Origin: Lolium rigidum
Taxonomy: Eukaryota > Streptophyta > Magnoliopsida > Poales > Poaceae
Reading direction: 5' to 3'
Assembly: GCF_022539505.1 (NCBI RefSeq)
Contig: NC_061514.1
Location: 343,340,644-343,404,643, forward strand
Length of the DNA stretch: 64,000 bases
Made by a program: the position numbers and the translations under genes. The notes beneath the pieces are model-generated. The model ran no database searches, had not been told where the DNA came from, and saw only the letters and a list, made by a program, of their open reading frames with translations. This document shows positions 10,622 through 22,988 of the stretch, piece after piece; the stretch's first letter is position 1, and every line of letters begins with the position of its first letter.

Positions 10622-12240
10622 GCATCCCCAAGCTTAGTTCCTACTCGTCCTCGAGTAGGTAAACGATAAAAAGAATAATTTCTGTAGTGACATGCTACTT
10701 ACATAACCTTGATCATACTATTACAAAGCATATGAAATGAATGAAGTGACTCAAGGCAATGATTTATAGTTGCTAACAAATAGATAACATATAGAAAAAC
10801 TTTTCATGAAGAGTACTTTCAAGACAAGCATCAAAAGTCTTGCATAAGAGTTAACTCATAAAGCAATAAATTCAAAGTAAAGGCATCGAAGCAACACAAA
10901 GGAAGATATAAGTTTCAGCGGTTGCTTTCAACTTTCAACATGCATATCTCATGGATAATTGTCAACATAAAGTAATATGATGAATGCAAATAAGCAAGTA
11001 TGTATGAATCAATGCACAGTTGACACAAGTGTTTCCTTGTAAGATGGAAGGAAGTAGGTAAACTGACTCAACATAAAGTAAAAGAAAGGCCCTTCGCAGA
11101 GGGAAGCATTGATTGCTATATTTGTGCTAGAGCTTTGATTTTGAAAACATAAAGAGAGCATAAAAGTAAAGTTTTGAGAGGTGTTTGTTGTTGTCAACGA
11201 ATGGTAGTGGGCACTCTAACCCCCTTGCCAGACAAACCTTCAAAGAGCGGCTCCCATTTTATTTTTGTTTTTGGGTGGCACTCCTTCCAACCTTTCTTTC
11301 ACAAACCATGGCTAAACGAATCCTCGGGTGCCTGCCAACAATCTCATACCATGAAGGAGTGCCTTTTTATTTTAGTTTTATTTAGTGATGACACTCCTCC
11401 CCACCTTTGCTTTCTCAAGCCATGGCTAACCGAATCCTCGGGTGCCTACCAATCATTCACATACCATGGAGGAGTGTCTATTTGTGATTAATTGGGGCTG
11501 GGAACCCCGTTGCTGACTCTTTTTGCAAAATTATTGGATAAGCGGATGAAGCCACTAGTCCATTGGTGAAAGTTGCCCAACAAGATTGAAAGATAAACAC
11601 CACATACTTCCTCATGAGCTATAAAACATTGACACAAATTGAGAAGCATTTTGAGTTGTTTAAAGGTAGCACTCAAGCAATTTACTTTGGAATGGCGGAG
11701 AAATACCATGTAGTAGGTAGGTATGGTGGACACAAATGGCATAGTGGTTGGCTCAAGGATTTTGGATGCATGAGAAGTATTCCCTCTTGATACAAGGCTT
11801 AGGCTAGCAAGGCTATTTGAAGCAAACACAAGTATGAACCGGTACAACAAAACTTACATAAGAACATATTGCAAGCATTATAATACTCTACACTGTCTTC
11901 CTTGTTGCTCAAACACTTTTACCAGAAAATGTCTAGACCTTAAGAGAGACCAATCATGCAAACCAATTTTAACAAGCTCTACGGTAGTTCTCCACTAATA
12001 GGTTTAAACTACATGAAAAAACTTAATCATAATCTACTTGAGAGCTCAAAACAATTGCCAAGTATCAAATTATCCAAGACAATATGAGGCATTTTCTGTT
12101 TCCAACCAAATAACAATAAATGCAACAGCTTCCAACTTTTATCATTGAACATTAAAAGTAAAAAGAAGAACACAAGTGTTCATATGAAAAAGCGGAGCGT
12201 GTCTCTCTCCCAAACAAGGATTGCTAGGATCCGATATTAT
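10622..12240 (-). other. 3' internal non-coding region of element C
   Basis: No retroviral-type coding homology. It holds the polypurine tract next to 10622, an imperfect hairpin around CTACTCGTCCTCGAGTAG (10640-10657), and the recurrent short frame at 11850-11488 (minus) starting MLYRFILVFASNSLASLS. Read in reverse it matches 5205-6989 of element A. Confidence 0.65.
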
Positions 12241-12631
12241 TCAAACACAAACAAAAATAAAAACACACAGACGCTCCAAGTAAAGCACATATGATGTGAC
12301 CGAATAAAAATATAGTTTCAATAGAAGAAACCTGATAAGTTGATGAAGAAGGGGATGCCTTGGGCATCCCCAAGCTTAGATGTTTGAGTCTTCTTGAAAT
12401 ATGCAGGGATGAACCATGGGGGCATCCCCAAGCTTAGACTTTTCACTCTTCTCGATCATATATCATCCTCCTCTCTTGACCCTTGAAAACTTCCTTCACA
12501 CCAAACTTCTCATAAACTTCATTAGAGGGGTTAGTACTCAAAAAATTTGAATCCACCTTGGTCCTGTAGTGACACATTGCAAGAACTCAATAAAACATTA
12601 GCTACAGCTCTCCACGTCTAGAAAGCCTTGC

Positions 12632-12900
12632 TTAAAGTCCACAAGAGACAATGCAAAAACAGAGACAGAATCTGCCAAAACAGAACAGCCAAGTAAAGAC
12701 GAATTTTAAAGAGGTACTTCCGTTGCTCAAATCAGAAAACTCAAAACTAATGAAAGTTGCGTACATATCTGAGGAACACGCACGTAAATTGACATATTTT
12801 TCTGAGTTACCTACAGAGAAAACAGCCCAGATTTGTGACAGATAGAAATCTGTTTCTGCGCAGAAATCCAAATCTAGTATCAACCTTCGATTAGAGGCTT
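12632..12900 (-). other. Conserved 3' block downstream of the unknown ORF (element C)
   Basis: This block recurs in D (about 22640-22850), D' (29270-29480) and, more diverged, in I just after its Athila-type ORF (57840-58060). Shared landmarks on the element's sense strand are AAACAGAT...TCTGGGCTG and GAGCAACGGAAG. In C a 126-codon frame spans it (13012-12632), but the frame is not kept in D or D', so I treat it as non-coding. Confidence 0.55.
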
Positions 12901-13053
12901 CACTTGGCACAAAATTGCAATAAAATAAAGATAAGGAGAGGTTGCTACAGTAGTAACAACTTCCAAAACACAACAAAACAGTAGGAAAATAAACACATGG
13001 GTTATCTCCCAAGAAGTTCTTTCTTTATAGCCATTAAGATGGGCTCAGCAATT

Positions 13054-14419
13054 TTAATGATGCACTCGCAAGAAATAAGAGTTGAAGCAAAAGAGAGCAT
13101 CAAAAAGCAAATTCAAAACACATTTAAGTCTAACCCACTTCCTATGCATAGGAATCTTGTACACAAATAAATTCATGAAGAACAAAGTGACAAGCATAAG
13201 AAGATAAAACAAGAGTAACCTCAAAATTTTAAGCATATAGAGAGGTGTTTTAGTACCATGCAAATTTCTACAACCATATTTTCCTCTCTCATAATAATTT
13301 TCAGTAGCTTCATGAACAAACTCAACAATATAACTATCACATAAAGCATGCTTTTCATGATCCACAAACACATAATTTTTATCAAGCTCAAAAATAGTGG
13401 GATTAAAACTTTCGAACCCACTTTTATTAATAATATAACATGATGATTGATCAATCTCAAGAGATATGGGACTCCTAGATAAAGTCAAGAACTCTCCAAT
13501 CCCATTTCATTAGTAGTACAATTAATATTATCAAGTAACATAGGACCATCATCAAGAGCTTTCTCATAAACATTTGCTACGCAAAACTCTTTAGTACCAT
13601 GCATTTCGACATCAGGCACAAACAAAGCATTATCATAAGATTTATCAAAGTAGCATGGATTATCATAGATAACAGTAGCATAATTATTCTCACAAGTTTT
13701 ACTTATAGGAAATATTTCAAGAGAATCCACAGGAACATAACATTCAACCTCTTTCGGTAAGCATGGAGGACAATCAAATAGTGTAAGAGATAAAGAGTTA
13801 CTCTCATTAGAAGGTTGGCATGGGTAGCTAATCCATTCTTCCTCCTTTTGTTCATCACTCTCCTCTTCTTTTTCATCCAATGAGCTTTCAGGTTCATCAA
13901 TTTCCTCCTCTTTTTCATCCAATGGGCTTTCAGGTTCATCAATTTCTTCTTCCACAGGTTCCTGCAAATTGTGAGTGCATTCTTGTGCATTAATGAGTCT
14001 CTCTTTATAATCAATGGTATAAGGATTATCAGTGTAACTTTCATTGCAAAAATTAAGGATAGAGGAGACATAATCTTTAAGGTCCTTACAAACAACACAC
14101 GTTTCATAATTTTTAGACATGAAGGATTCTATCTCAGAGGCTCCCATAAATATGAAAAATTGTTCTACTTCTTCGAACCCAAAATGAATATAGCTATTCC
14201 GATTATAGTTCTTAATTAAAAATTCCTCACTAAAGCCACATTGAAATTTAAGATGTTTAGTGTCCTGTTGAGAGCAACAGTTTATATCATGGCGTTTAAG
14301 CAAGATTTTAGCAATTGAATTCAATTTTTTATCACAGCACTCATGACTTTACCAGTTCTTGATTCTCTATAATTATTATAATATTCTATAAGCTCCAAGT
14401 AGGTTATTGGTTCTCCCAT
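13054..14419 (-). pseudogene. Unknown membrane-segment protein of non-autonomous Athila-type elements, broken copy
   Basis: Homologue of the intact 466-codon frame in element D. It starts at the same ATG (14419). Two single-base deletions relative to D destroy it: one near 14330 stops the first frame after about 32 codons, and one near 13505 (ATTTCATT against ATTTTCATT in D) splits the rest into 14324-13485 and 13488-13054. The acidic repeat EEEIDEPES and the hydrophobic C-terminal segment (LLLFYLLMLVTLFFMNLFVY) are both visible. Function unknown. Confidence 0.7.
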
Positions 14420-14656
14420 AACAACAGTTTTTAATTTTTAGGTTTTTCAAATTTTTATGGATTTTTGGATATAGAAGAAAAATAAAACAAAACAAAAAGA
14501 AACTAAGCAAAAGTAAACTAAGAAAAATAATACTAGACGGAAATAAACTAAGCACAAATAAACTAAACAAGAGTAAACTAAGCAAAACAAAATAAAATAA
14601 AACAGAGAGAGAGGTAGAGTGTACTCCCCAGGTGAACTTATGAGTAGAGCTATGCC

Positions 14657-14674
14657 TCCCCGGCAATGGCGCCA
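14657..14674 (-). other. Primer binding site of element C
   Basis: The minus strand reads TGGCGCCATTGCCGGGGA, one mismatch from the plant tRNA-Asp 3' complement TGGCGCCGTTGCCGGGGA, 11 bases from the LTR edge. Spacing and tRNA type fit Athila-lineage elements. Confidence 0.75.
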
Positions 14675-14685
14675 GAAAACAGTCT

Positions 14686-16218
14686 TGATAACCCGCAAGT
14701 ATAGGGGATCGCGGCAGTCTTCGAGGGAAGTAAAACCCAAATTTATTGATTCGACACAAGGGGAGGTAAAGAATACTTATAAGCCTTAACAACTGAGTTG
14801 TCAATTCAGCTGCACCTGGAAAAGCACTAGTAACAGGGGTGATGTGAAAGTAGCAGTAATATGAGAGCAATAGTAACGAGTAACACGGCAGCGATACGAG
14901 TAACACAGAGGCAATGGCACCGGAAAATAGTTGATACTACTTCCAATGACATATAGAACGAGTATATAATGATGAGAGATGGACCGGGGTTCCCAGCGAT
15001 CTACACTAGTGGTAACTCTCCAATAACAAGTGACAAGTGTTGGGTGAACAAATTACAGTGGGCAATTGATAGGATTGATAAAGCATTAAGATAGAACATC
15101 AATTCATTAATCATGTAGGCATGTTTTCCATATATAGTCGTACGTGCTCGCAATGAGAAACTTGCACAACATCTTTTGTCCTACCAGCCGGTGGTAGCCG
15201 GGCCTCAAGGGAATCTATCGGATATTAAGGTACTCCTTTTAATAGAGTACGGAGCAAAGCATTAACACTCCGTGAAAACATGTGATCCTCACATCACCAC
15301 CATCCCCTCCGGTTATCCCGATTTCTGTCACTTCGGGGCCTTTGGTTCCGGACAGTGACATGTGCATACAACTTGTAGATACAATCTAAGCAATAAGTAT
15401 AGAGCTTAAATCTAAGATCATGCCACTCGGGCCCTAGTGACAAGCATTAAGCATAACAAGATTGCAGCAACAATAACTTCACAAACTTTATAGATAGACT
15501 AATCATAATGTATCATCCATCGGATCCCAACAAACACAACACCTATTACATCAGATGGATCTCAATCATATAAGGCAGCTCATGAGATCATTGTATTGAA
15601 GTACATGGGATAGAGAGTACCAACTTGCTACTGCTAGAACCCGTAGTCCATGGGGGAACTACTCACGGAGCATGATGGAGGCGGTGGCGTCGATGGAGAT
15701 GGCTTTCGGGGGCACTTCCCCGTCCCGGTAGGGTGCCGGAACAGAGACTTCTGTCCCCCGAATTGGAGTTTCGCGATGGCGGCGGCGCCCCTGGAGTCTT
15801 TCTGGAGTTTCGTCAATTGGTATCGCGTTTTTAGGTCGAAAGGGGTTAAATAGGCGAAGAGGCGGTGCAAGGGGCGCCTGGGGGATCCTCACCATAGGCT
15901 GGCGCGGGCCCAGGCCTAGCCGCGCCGCCTTATGGTGTGGTGGCCCTCTGGCCCTCCTCCGACTCCCCTTCGGTGTTCAGGAGCCTTCCGGGAAAAATAA
16001 GATGTTTGGCGTTGATTTTGTCCAATTCCGAGAATATTGCCCGAACAGCCTTTCTGGAACCAAAAACAGCAGAAAACAGGACGGCACTGTGGCATCTTGT
16101 TAATAGGTTAGTTCCGGAAAATGCATGAAATCATCATAAAGTGCAAGCAAAACATGTAAGTATTGTCATAAAACAAGCATGGAACATCAGAAATTATGGA
16201 TACGTTGAAGACGTATCA
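14686..16218 (-). repeat. 5' LTR of element C
   Basis: The minus strand starts TGATACGTCTTCAACGTATC at 16218 and ends GGGTTATCA at 14686; 1533 bases. It is followed inward by the primer site. Confidence 0.85.
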
Positions 16219-16225
16219 CGTATCA

Positions 16226-17312
16226 AAGGACTCTTTATCACCATGATCGCCTCCGGATTGATGTGTGAGTAGTTCCTCATTGGACTATGGGTCCATAGCA
16301 GTAGCTAGATGGTTGTCTTCTCCTCATTGTGCTATCATGTTAGATCTTGTGAGCTGCCTATCATGATCAAGATCATCTATTTGTAATGCTACATGTTGTG
16401 TTTGTTGGGATCCGATGAATATGGAATACTATGTCAAGTTAATTATCAATATATCATATATGTGTTGTTTATGTTCTTGCATGCTCTCCGTTGCTAGTAG
16501 AGGCTCTGGCCAAGTTGATACTTGTAACTCCAGGAGGGAGTATTTATGCTCGATAGTGGGTTCATGCCTCCATTGAATGCAGGACGGTGACGAGAAAGTT
16601 CTAAGGTTGTGGATGTGCTTGTTGCCACTAGGGATAAAACATCAATGCTTTGTCTAAGGATATTTGTGTTGATTACATTACGCACCATACTTAATGCAAT
16701 TGTCCGTTGTTTGCAACTTAATATCGAAGGGGTTCGGATGATAACCTGAAGGTGGACTTTTTAGGCATAGATGCATGCTGGATAGAGGTCTATGTACTTT
16801 GTCGTAATGCCCTGATTAAATCTCATAGTAGTCATCGTGATATGTATGTGCATTGTTATGCCCTCTCTATTTGTCAATTGCCCAACTGTAATTTGTTCAC
16901 CCAACATGCTATTTCTTATTGGAGAGACACCACTAGTGAACTGTGGACCCCGGTCCATTCTTTACATCTGAAATACAATCTCATCGCAATACTTGTTCTT
17001 ACTTGTTCTTCGCAAACAAACATCATCTTCCACACTATACATTTAATCCTTTGTTTACGAGCAAGCCGGTGAGATTGACAACCTCACTCGTTAAGTTGGG
17101 GCAAAGTACTTTGATTGTGTTGTGCAGGTTCCACGTTGGCGCCGGAATCCCTGGTGTTGCGCCGCACTACACTCCGCCACCATCAACCTTCACGTGCTTC
17201 TTGAGTCCTACTGGTTCGATAACCTTGGTTTCTTACTGAGGGAAAACTTGCTGCTGTACGCATCACACCTTCCTCTTGGGGTTCCCAACGGACGTGTGCT
17301 TCACGCGTATCA
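16226..17312 (+). repeat. 3' LTR of element A, second part
   Basis: Continuation of the LTR broken at 7504. It corresponds to about 8010-9092 of LTR B and ends TTCACGCGTATCA. The sequence from 17313 on is Copia-like LTR. Confidence 0.8.
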
Positions 17313-18635
17313 ATAGGTAAAATCTTTATTCATTTATTTATATCCTCCATTTTTGTACTATGATGTTTCTATGCATATTGTTGTAGAGCTCTTTGTTGTG
17401 ATTTCAACGAGCCCAAGATCATCGAAATCGGAATCCGGATGCAAAAGTTCTTAAGGTTTTCGTATCGAGTGTTTGGTTAAAAACAGGGAGGCCGGAACTG
17501 CCGCCAGGTGCACCCCGGCACTGCCGCCGGGAGCACCCAGACACTGCCGCCCGGACAGGGCCAGCACTGCCGGCCAGGCACGATTTTGACCGTAACGGTC
17601 AGATCTATTGGGACCTATTTAAGGGGTCTTCTTCCCCAAAATCTGAGCTACTCTTACTCTCTCTCTCCACCATTGTTGACCTTGAGAGCTTGCCATATCT
17701 CTCTACTCCTCCAATTCTTCTTGAATATTTTTGACGGAAAAGTAAGAGGAGATTTAGATCTACATTTCTACCAATCAAATCCATCTCTTTGTGAGTGGAA
17801 TCCTCTAGATCTTGATCTTGGTGTTCTTTGTGAATTCCTTTGTTCTTCCTCTCTTATTCCCCCAATAGGTTTTGTAGCTTTGGTGAAATTTGAGAGTGAG
17901 GGACTTGCCATTGCATTTGGTGCATCGGTTTGATTTCTCCATGGTGATTCGTGGAAGTGAAAGCAAGAAAGTGGTTACTCTTGGGTTCTTGGAACCCTAG
18001 ACGGATTTGAGGCCATTGGGGTGATTTTTTGGAGCCTCCAATTAAGTTATGGATGCGTACCCCAAGCTTTGTGTAAGGCCCGGTTTCCGCCTCGAAGGAA
18101 ACCCCTTAGTGGAACCGTGACCTAGGCCTTTGTGGCGAGGGTCACCGGAGAATAAGGTGAGGCGCCTTCGTGGCGCTCGGTGTGTATTGTGACTGCCGCA
18201 TCTTGGGGTGAGGCCTTTGTGGCGTTGGTGTGCATCGAGCAACCGCACCTCAAGGTGAGGCCATTTGTGACGTTCGGGAGCACTAAGCCATCGCACCTCT
18301 CCAACAGAGATTAGCACTCGCAAGAGTGTGAACTTCGGGTTAAATCATCGTCTCCCGCGTGCCTCGGTTATCTCTATACCCGAGCTCTTTACTTATGCAT
18401 TTTACTTTGTGATAGTCATCGTGCTTGAAGTTATATATCTTGCTATCACATAGTTGCTTGTATTGCTTAGCATAAGTTGTTGGTGCACATAGGTGAACCA
18501 TAGTATATAGGCTTTGGGCTTGACAAAGTAAACGCTAGTTTTATTCCGCATTTGTTAAGCCCATCGATCCCGTAAAAGTTTTAAACCGCCTATTTGCCCC
18601 CCCCCCCCCCTCTAGGCGACATCTGTGTCCTTTCA
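17313..18635 (+). repeat. 5' LTR remnant of Copia-like element G
   Basis: This stretch matches 52406-52634 over its first 230 bases (for example TCAACGAGCCCAAGATCATC in both), which identifies it as the right part of the same LTR as 51353-52634. It ends TCTGTGTCCTTTCA, followed by a primer site. The left part is missing because element A inserted at 17312/17313. It contains a run of 14 C (18597-18610). Confidence 0.75.
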
Positions 18636-18637
18636 AT

Positions 18638-18653
18638 TCGTATCAGAGCAAGG
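18638..18653 (+). other. Primer binding site of element G
   Basis: TCGTATCAGAGCAAGG, two bases after the LTR, matches the initiator tRNA-Met site (TGGTATCAGAGC) except for one base. Confidence 0.7.
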
Positions 18654-18690
18654 TCTCTCATTCTTAGGCTTCACCACCTTGAGAGTAAAG

Positions 18691-19087
18691 ATGTCGGTTA
18701 GGGGATTAGCGCACAATGGCTTGTTTATATTTGATGGCACAAATTATGATCTACGGAAAATTTATGTGCTTAATATTTTGCGGGGTATTTTCCCGGACAT
18801 GGAGTGAATTCTTGACATGGGTTTTTCTTCTCCTAAGCGTCCCCAAAAATTATCTTATGAGGAGAAGAAAAACTCTTGCCTCGATGCTCTTGATTCTCAT
18901 GTGTTTTCCATTGTTGTGAGCAATGTAGTTACTTCATCAATCATGCCTTTTGGGAGCGCTCATGAATTATGGACAAAGCTTCAAGATAAATATGATGTGT
19001 TCAATATTATTGAGGATGATTGTATTGCTTCCACTTCCGGCCGTGATGAGTTCCCATCTTCATCCACTTCACCATGGTGTGACAAGA
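18691..19087 (+). pseudogene. Copia-like gag, N-terminal part (element G)
   Basis: Starts at ATG 18691, after the primer site, with MSVRGLAHNGLFIFDGTNYD. This is the typical start of grass Copia gag proteins of the DUF4219/UBN2 type (F-DGTNY). An in-frame TGA at 18805-18807 falls where tryptophan is expected, after which the same frame continues (LDALDSHVFSIVVSNVV, then SAHELWTKLQDKYD) until element D interrupts at 19087. The product would be a nucleocapsid/capsid protein. The coding continues after 32680. Confidence 0.7.
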
Positions 19088-20625
19088 TGATAACCCACAA
19101 GTATAGGGGATCGCAACAGTCTTCGAGGGAAGTAAAACCCAAATTTATTGATTCGACACAAGGGGAGGTAAAGAATACTTATAAGCCTTAACAACTGAGT
19201 TGTCAATTTAGCTGCACCTGAAAAAGCACTAGCAACAGGGGTGATGTGAAAGCAGCAGTAATATGAGAGCAATAGTAACAGTAACACAGCAACGATAATG
19301 ATAACACAGAGGCGATGTCACCAGAAAATAGTTGATACTACTTCCAATGTCATATAGGAACGAGTATATGATGATGAGAGATGGACCGGGGTTCCCAACG
19401 ATCTACACTAGTGGTAACTCTCCAATAACAAGTGACAAGTGTTGGGTGAACAAATTACGAGTTGGGCAATTGATAGGATTGAAATAGCATTAAGATAGAA
19501 CATCAAGATTATTAATCATGTAGGCATGTTTTCCATATATAGTCATACGTGCTCGCAATGAGAAACTTGCATAACATCTTTTGTCCTACCAGCCGGTGGC
19601 AGCCGGGCCTCAAGGGAATCTACTGGCAATTAAGGTACTCCTTTTAATAGAGCACCGGAGCAAAGCATTAACACTTGGTGAAAACATGTGATCCTCATAC
19701 CACAGCCTTCCCCTCCGGTTGTCCCAATTTCTGTCACTTTGGGGCCTCGGGTTCCGGACAGCAATATGTGCAAACAACTTGTAGATACAATCTAAGCAAT
19801 AATTATAGAGCTTAAATCTAAGATCATGCCACTCGTGCACTAGTGACAAGCATTAAACACAACAAGATTGCAGCAACAATAACTTCACAAACTTTATAGA
19901 TAGACTAATCATAATGTAACAATCCATCGGATCCCGACAAACACAACACCGATTACATCAGATGAATCTCAATCATGTAAGGCAGCTCATGAGATCATTG
20001 TATTGAAGTACATGGGAGAGAGAGTACCAACTAGCTACTGCTAGAACCCGTAGTCCATGGGGGAACTACTCACGGAGCACGATGGAGGCGGTGGCGTTGA
20101 TGGAGATGGCTTCCGGGGGCACTTCCCCGTCCCGGCAGGGTGCCGGAACAGAGATTCTGTCCCCCGAATTGGAGTTTCGCGATGGCGGCGGCGCCCCTGG
20201 AGTCTTTTTGGAGTTTCGTCAATCCGTATCGCGTTTTTAGGTCGAAAGGGGTCTTATAGGCGAAGAGGCGGCGCAAGGAGGCGCCTGGGGGGCCCACCCC
20301 ATAGGGCGGCGCGGACCCCTCCAGGCCGCGCCGGCCTATGGTCTGGGGGCCCCAGGCCTCCCCTCCGACTCCCCTTCGGTGTCCTGGTCCGTCTCGGTGA
20401 ATTATGATGTTTGGTCTTCATTTCATCGAATTCCGAGAATATTGCCCGAACAGCCCTTCTAGAACCAAAAACAGCAGAAAACAGGAACTGGCACTTCGGC
20501 ATCTTGTTAATAGGCTAGTTCCGGAAAACGCATAAAAACATTATAAAGTGCGAGCAAAACATGTAGGTATTATCATAAAACAAGCATGGAACATCAGAAA
20601 TTATAGATACGTTGGAGACGTATCA
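19088..20625 (-). repeat. 3' LTR of element D
   Basis: The minus strand starts TGATACGTCTCCAACGTATC (20625) and ends GGGTTATCA (19088); 1538 bases. It is followed inward by the polypurine tract GGGGATGCT. Confidence 0.85.
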
Positions 20626-22640
20626 AGCATCCCCAAGCTTAGTTCCTACTCGCCCTCGAGTAGGTAAACGATAAAAAGAATAATTTCTGTAGTGACATGC
20701 TACTTACATAACCTTGATCATACTATTGTAAAGCATATGAGATGAATGCGGTGACTCAAGGCAATGATCTATAGTTGCTAACAAATAGATAACATATAGC
20801 AAAACTTTTCATGAATAGTACTTTCAAGACAAGCATCAAAAGTCTTGCATAAGAGTTAACTCATAAAGCAATAAATTCAAAGTAAAGGCATCGAAGCAAC
20901 ACAAAGGAAGATTTAAGTTTCAGCAGTTGCTTTCAACTTTCAACATGCATATCTCATGGATAATTGTCAACACAAAGTAGAATAATAAGTGCAATAAGCA
21001 AGTATGTAAGAATCAATACACAGTTGACACAACTGTTTGCTTCTAAGATGGAAGGAAGTAGGTAAACTGACTCAACATAAAGTAAAAGAAAGACCCTTCG
21101 CAGAGGGAAGCAGGGATTAAATCATGTGCTAGAGCTTTTCAAGTTTTTAAATCATATAGAGAGCATAAAAGTAAAGTTTTGAGAGGTGTTTGTTGTTGTC
21201 AACGAATGGTAGTGGGAACTCTAACCCCCTCATCAAACAGACTTTCAAAGAGCGGCTCCCATGAAGGACGTTATTTCTACCAGCAAGGTAGATCATCCCT
21301 CTTCTCTTTTGTTTACACATGTACTTTAGTTTTATTTATGGTTGACACTCCCCCCAACCTTTTGCTTACACAAGCCATGGCTAACCGAATCCTCGGGTGC
21401 CTTCCAACATTCACATACCATGAAGGAGTGTCTATTTGCAAAATTAAGTTGCTTACTGATGAATCAGGGCAAAACATGTGAAGAGAATTATTAATGAAAG
21501 TTAATTAATTGGGGCTGGGAACCCCATTGCCAGCTCTTTTTGCAAAATTATTGGATAAGCGGATGAAGCCACTAGTCCATTGGTGAGAGTCTGCCCAACA
21601 AGATCGAAAGATAAAACACCACATACTTCCTCATGAGCTATAAAACATTGACACAAATAAGAGATAATAACTTTTGAATTGTTTAAAGGTAGCACATGAA
21701 GTATTTACTTGGAATGGCAGAAAATACCACATAGTAGGTAGGTATGGTGGACACACATGGCATAGGTTTTGGCTCAAGGTTTTAGATGCACGAGAAGCAT
21801 TTCCTCTCAGTACAAGGCTTGGGCTAGCAAGGTTGTTTGAAGCAAACACAAGTATGAACCGGTACAGCAAAACTTACATAAGAACATATTGCAAGCATTA
21901 TAAGACTCTACACTATCTTCCTTGTTGCTCAAACACTTTTAACGAGAAAATATCTAGACCTTAGAGAGACCAATCATGCAAACCAATTTCAACAAGCTCT
22001 ACGGTAGTTCTCCACTAATAGGTTTAAACTACATGATGCAAGAACTTAATCATGATCTACTTGAGAGCTCAAAACAATTGCCAAGTGTCAAATTATTCAA
22101 GACAATATGAAGCATTTTCTGTTTCCAACCAAATAACAATAAGTGCAATAGCTTCCAACTTTTGTCATGAACATTAAAAGTAAAATGAAGAACACCAGTG
22201 TTCATATGAAAAAGCGGAGCGTGTCTCTCTCCCACACAAGGATTGATAGGATCCGATCTTATTCAAACAAAAACAAAAATAAAAACATACAGACGCTCCA
22301 AGTAAAGCACATAAGATGTGACCGAATAAAAATATAGTTTCAATAGAAGTGACCTGATAAGTTGTTGATGAAGAAGGGGATGCCTTGGGCATCCCCAAGC
22401 TTAGACTTTTCACTCTTCTTGATCATATATCATCCTCCTCTCTTGACCCTTGAAAACTTCCTTCACACCAAACTTCTCATAAACTTCATTAGAGGGGTTA
22501 GTACTCAAAAAAAACTTTAATCCACTTTAGTCCTGTAGTGACACATTGCAAGAACTCAATAAAACATTAGCTACAGCCCTCTACGTCTAGAAAGCCTTGC
22601 TTAAAGTCCACAAGAGACAATGCAAAAAACAGAGACAGAA
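20626..22640 (-). other. 3' internal non-coding region of element D
   Basis: Homologous to the same region of C and D' and, in reverse, to A. No retroviral coding homology. It contains the recurrent short frame 21870-21631 (minus, starting MLYRFILVFASNNLASPS) and the hairpin CTACTCGCCCTCGAGTAG near 20645. Confidence 0.65.
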
Positions 22641-22988
22641 TCTGCCAAAACAGAACAGCCAGTAAAGACGAATTTTTAAGAGATACTTCCGTTGCTCAAA
22701 TAAGAAAACTCAAAACTAATGAAAGTTGTGTACATATCTGACGAACACACATAAAAATTGGAAGATTTTTCTGATTTACCTACAGAGAGCCCTGCTCAAA
22801 TTCGTGACAGATAGAAATCTGTTTCTGCACAGAAATCCAAATCTAGTATCAACTTCCTATTAGAGACTTTACTTGGCACAACAATGCAATAAAATAAAGA
22901 TAAGGAGAGGTTGATACAGTAGTAACAACCTCCAAGACACAACAAAACAGTAGCAAAATAAAGACATGGGTTATCTCCCAAGAAGTGC

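Larger units (their letters stand above)
9093..16218 (-). mobile_element. Element C: complete non-autonomous Athila-type LTR retrotransposon
   Basis: A full element of 7126 bases: 3' LTR 9093-10621, internal region 10622-14685, 5' LTR 14686-16218. Both sides carry the target duplication CGTAT (9088-9092, 16219-16223). The minus strand has a primer site (14657-14674) and a polypurine tract by 10622. There is no gag-pol; the only sizeable coding region is a broken copy of the unknown protein found intact in element D. The two LTRs look nearly identical by eye. Athila lineage is inferred from the tRNA-Asp-type primer site and from similarity to element I. Mobilisation would need proteins supplied in trans. 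Confidence 0.88.
5205..17312 (+). mobile_element. Element A: Athila-type LTR retrotransposon, 3' end only, interrupted by nested insertions
   Basis: Internal sequence 5205-6989 is homologous, in opposite orientation, to the 3' internal region of elements C and D. It ends in a polypurine tract (AGCTTGGGGATGCT) followed by the 3' LTR. The LTR runs 6990-7504 and resumes at 16226-17312 after solo LTR B and element C. The 5' part is cut off by the Gypsy element at 1-5204. The right border abuts a Copia-like LTR at 17313. Comparison with the other LTR of that Copia-like element (near 52406) shows that A inserted into it. Confidence 0.8.

Noticed and set aside
12632..13012. 126-codon ORF in C as a second protein
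   Set aside because: The frame is not maintained in the homologous parts of D and D', so conservation is at the nucleotide level.
13858..13960. Repeated EEEIDEPES units considered as a CRISPR-like or minisatellite array
   Set aside because: Only two or three contiguous units inside a protein frame, with no spacers.
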